Source of the DNA: Candidatus Enterocloster excrementipullorum
GTDB lineage: Bacteria > Bacillota > Clostridia > Lachnospirales > Lachnospiraceae
Reading direction: 5' to 3'
Length of the DNA stretch: 64,000 nucleotides
Assembly (NCBI GenBank): GCA_019119575.1
Contig: DWWT01000034.1
Span: forward strand, 37,280 to 101,279
Part shown: positions 63,609 through 64,000 of the stretch, one piece after another
Layout: each line of letters opens with the position of its first letter
Numbering within the stretch: the stretch's first letter is position 1
Made by a program: the position numbers and the translations under genes
Notes under the pieces: model-generated
Seen by the model: the letters and a program-made list of their open reading frames with translations, nothing else
What the model was told of the DNA's origin: nothing
Database searches by the model: none

Positions 63609-64000
63609 ATGAACCGTACAACAAAAACCGCTGCCCTGGGGCGGAGCCTTCTCGCGGGGCCCTACCTTTTGTGGATGACAGGTTTCATTCTGATTCCTCT
63701 GTGCCTCATCCTCTGGTACGGCCTTACGGACAGGGACGGCGCCTTAACCCTGGCAAATGTCCTCGCCATCGCGGATCCCGAGCACGCCAAGGCTCTCTGG
63801 CTCTCCCTGGGGCTCTCCCTTGTGAGCACCCTGATCTGCCTGGTGCTGGCCTATCCCCTGGCCATGATCCTGCGGGGCAAAAAAGCAGCGGCGGGAGGGT
63901 TTATTGTATTCATCTTCATCCTGCCCATGTGGATGAATTTCCTGCTGCGCACCCTGGCCTGGCAGACCCTGCTGGAGAAAAACGGCGTGATCAACGGCAT
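63609..64000 (+). CDS. potB: PotB-type ABC importer permease, partial (runs off right edge)
   Basis: The frame from ATG 63609 is open to the window edge, about 130 residues. Hydrophobic segments are visible at about residues 14-38 (LLAGPYLLWMTGFILIP), 63-86 (LWLSLGLSLVSTLICLVLAYP) and 95-112 (FIVFIFILPMWMNFLLRTLAW). The order TM1, outer region, TM2, TM3 and the PMWMNFLLRT motif match PotB. GGAGG lies nine bases upstream. Confidence 0.85.
   Translation, partial: MNRTTKTAALGRSLLAGPYLLWMTGFILIPLCLILWYGLTDRDGALTLANVLAIADPEHAKALWLSLGLSLVSTLICLVLAYPLAMILRGKKAAAGGFIVFIFILPMWMNFLLRTLAWQTLLEKNGVING

Overview
The window reads as chromosomal DNA of an anaerobic Firmicute, most likely a gut Lachnospiraceae (Clostridia). 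The support is indirect: Clostridia-type GGAGG ribosome sites, lipoproteins with Thr/Ala/Glu linkers, a PerR / reverse-rubrerythrin / rubrerythrin oxygen-defence block, and an XRE-cupin regulator in front of a polyamine ABC operon. No rRNA, tRNA, CRISPR array, phage or insertion sequence was recognised. Nearly every gene from 1 to 55 kb lies on the minus strand. The exceptions are the prepilin peptidase at 22 kb and the RpiR regulator at 36 kb. From 55 kb most genes are on the plus strand.

Layout. 1-2.7 kb: a VanRS-type two-component system with a secreted or anchored protein cut by the left edge. 3-9.7 kb: an Amadori-compound (fructosamine) operon with a PfkB kinase, amidohydrolase, YjbQ protein, amino-acid-type ABC importer and FrlB-like deglycase, preceded by a GntR/UTRA regulator. 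9.9-13.9 kb: a polyphosphate module (ppx-ppk) behind a phased TTTAC repeat that looks like a Pho box. 13.9-19.4 kb: a DUF815 ATPase, pheA, plsC, a membrane protein and cardiolipin synthase. 19.5-27.2 kb: a type IV pilus / type II secretion-like locus with its prepilin peptidase inverted in the middle. 27.3-30.4 kb: a DUF4250 miniprotein and clpB, the latter with a CIRCE-like element over its promoter.

30.4-36.8 kb: an ABC importer that looks like FbpABC, found with a TIM-barrel isomerase, a PHP phosphoesterase and a divergent RpiR regulator. This context fits a phosphorylated organic substrate better than iron. 37-39 kb: two exported proteins of unknown function. 39.5-42 kb: a polar amino-acid ABC importer. 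42-47.8 kb: two MATE exporters around a HAD phosphatase, pyrC and an MBL-fold hydrolase. 47.8-51.2 kb: a MoxR / VWA-like / DUF3783 module. 51.2-55 kb: dtd, a membrane GDPD, a small (p)ppGpp synthetase and an S1-domain protein. 55-59 kb: a second PHP phosphoesterase with a LysR regulator, then perR, reverse rubrerythrin and rubrerythrin. 59-61.7 kb: rpiB, aroC and a lactonase-like beta-propeller. 61.9-64 kb: a polyamine-type importer operon running off the right edge.

Where several in-frame starts exist I used the one with the best ribosome site, so many coordinates are shorter than the longest open frame. All function calls come from reading motifs and neighbours; no database search was run.
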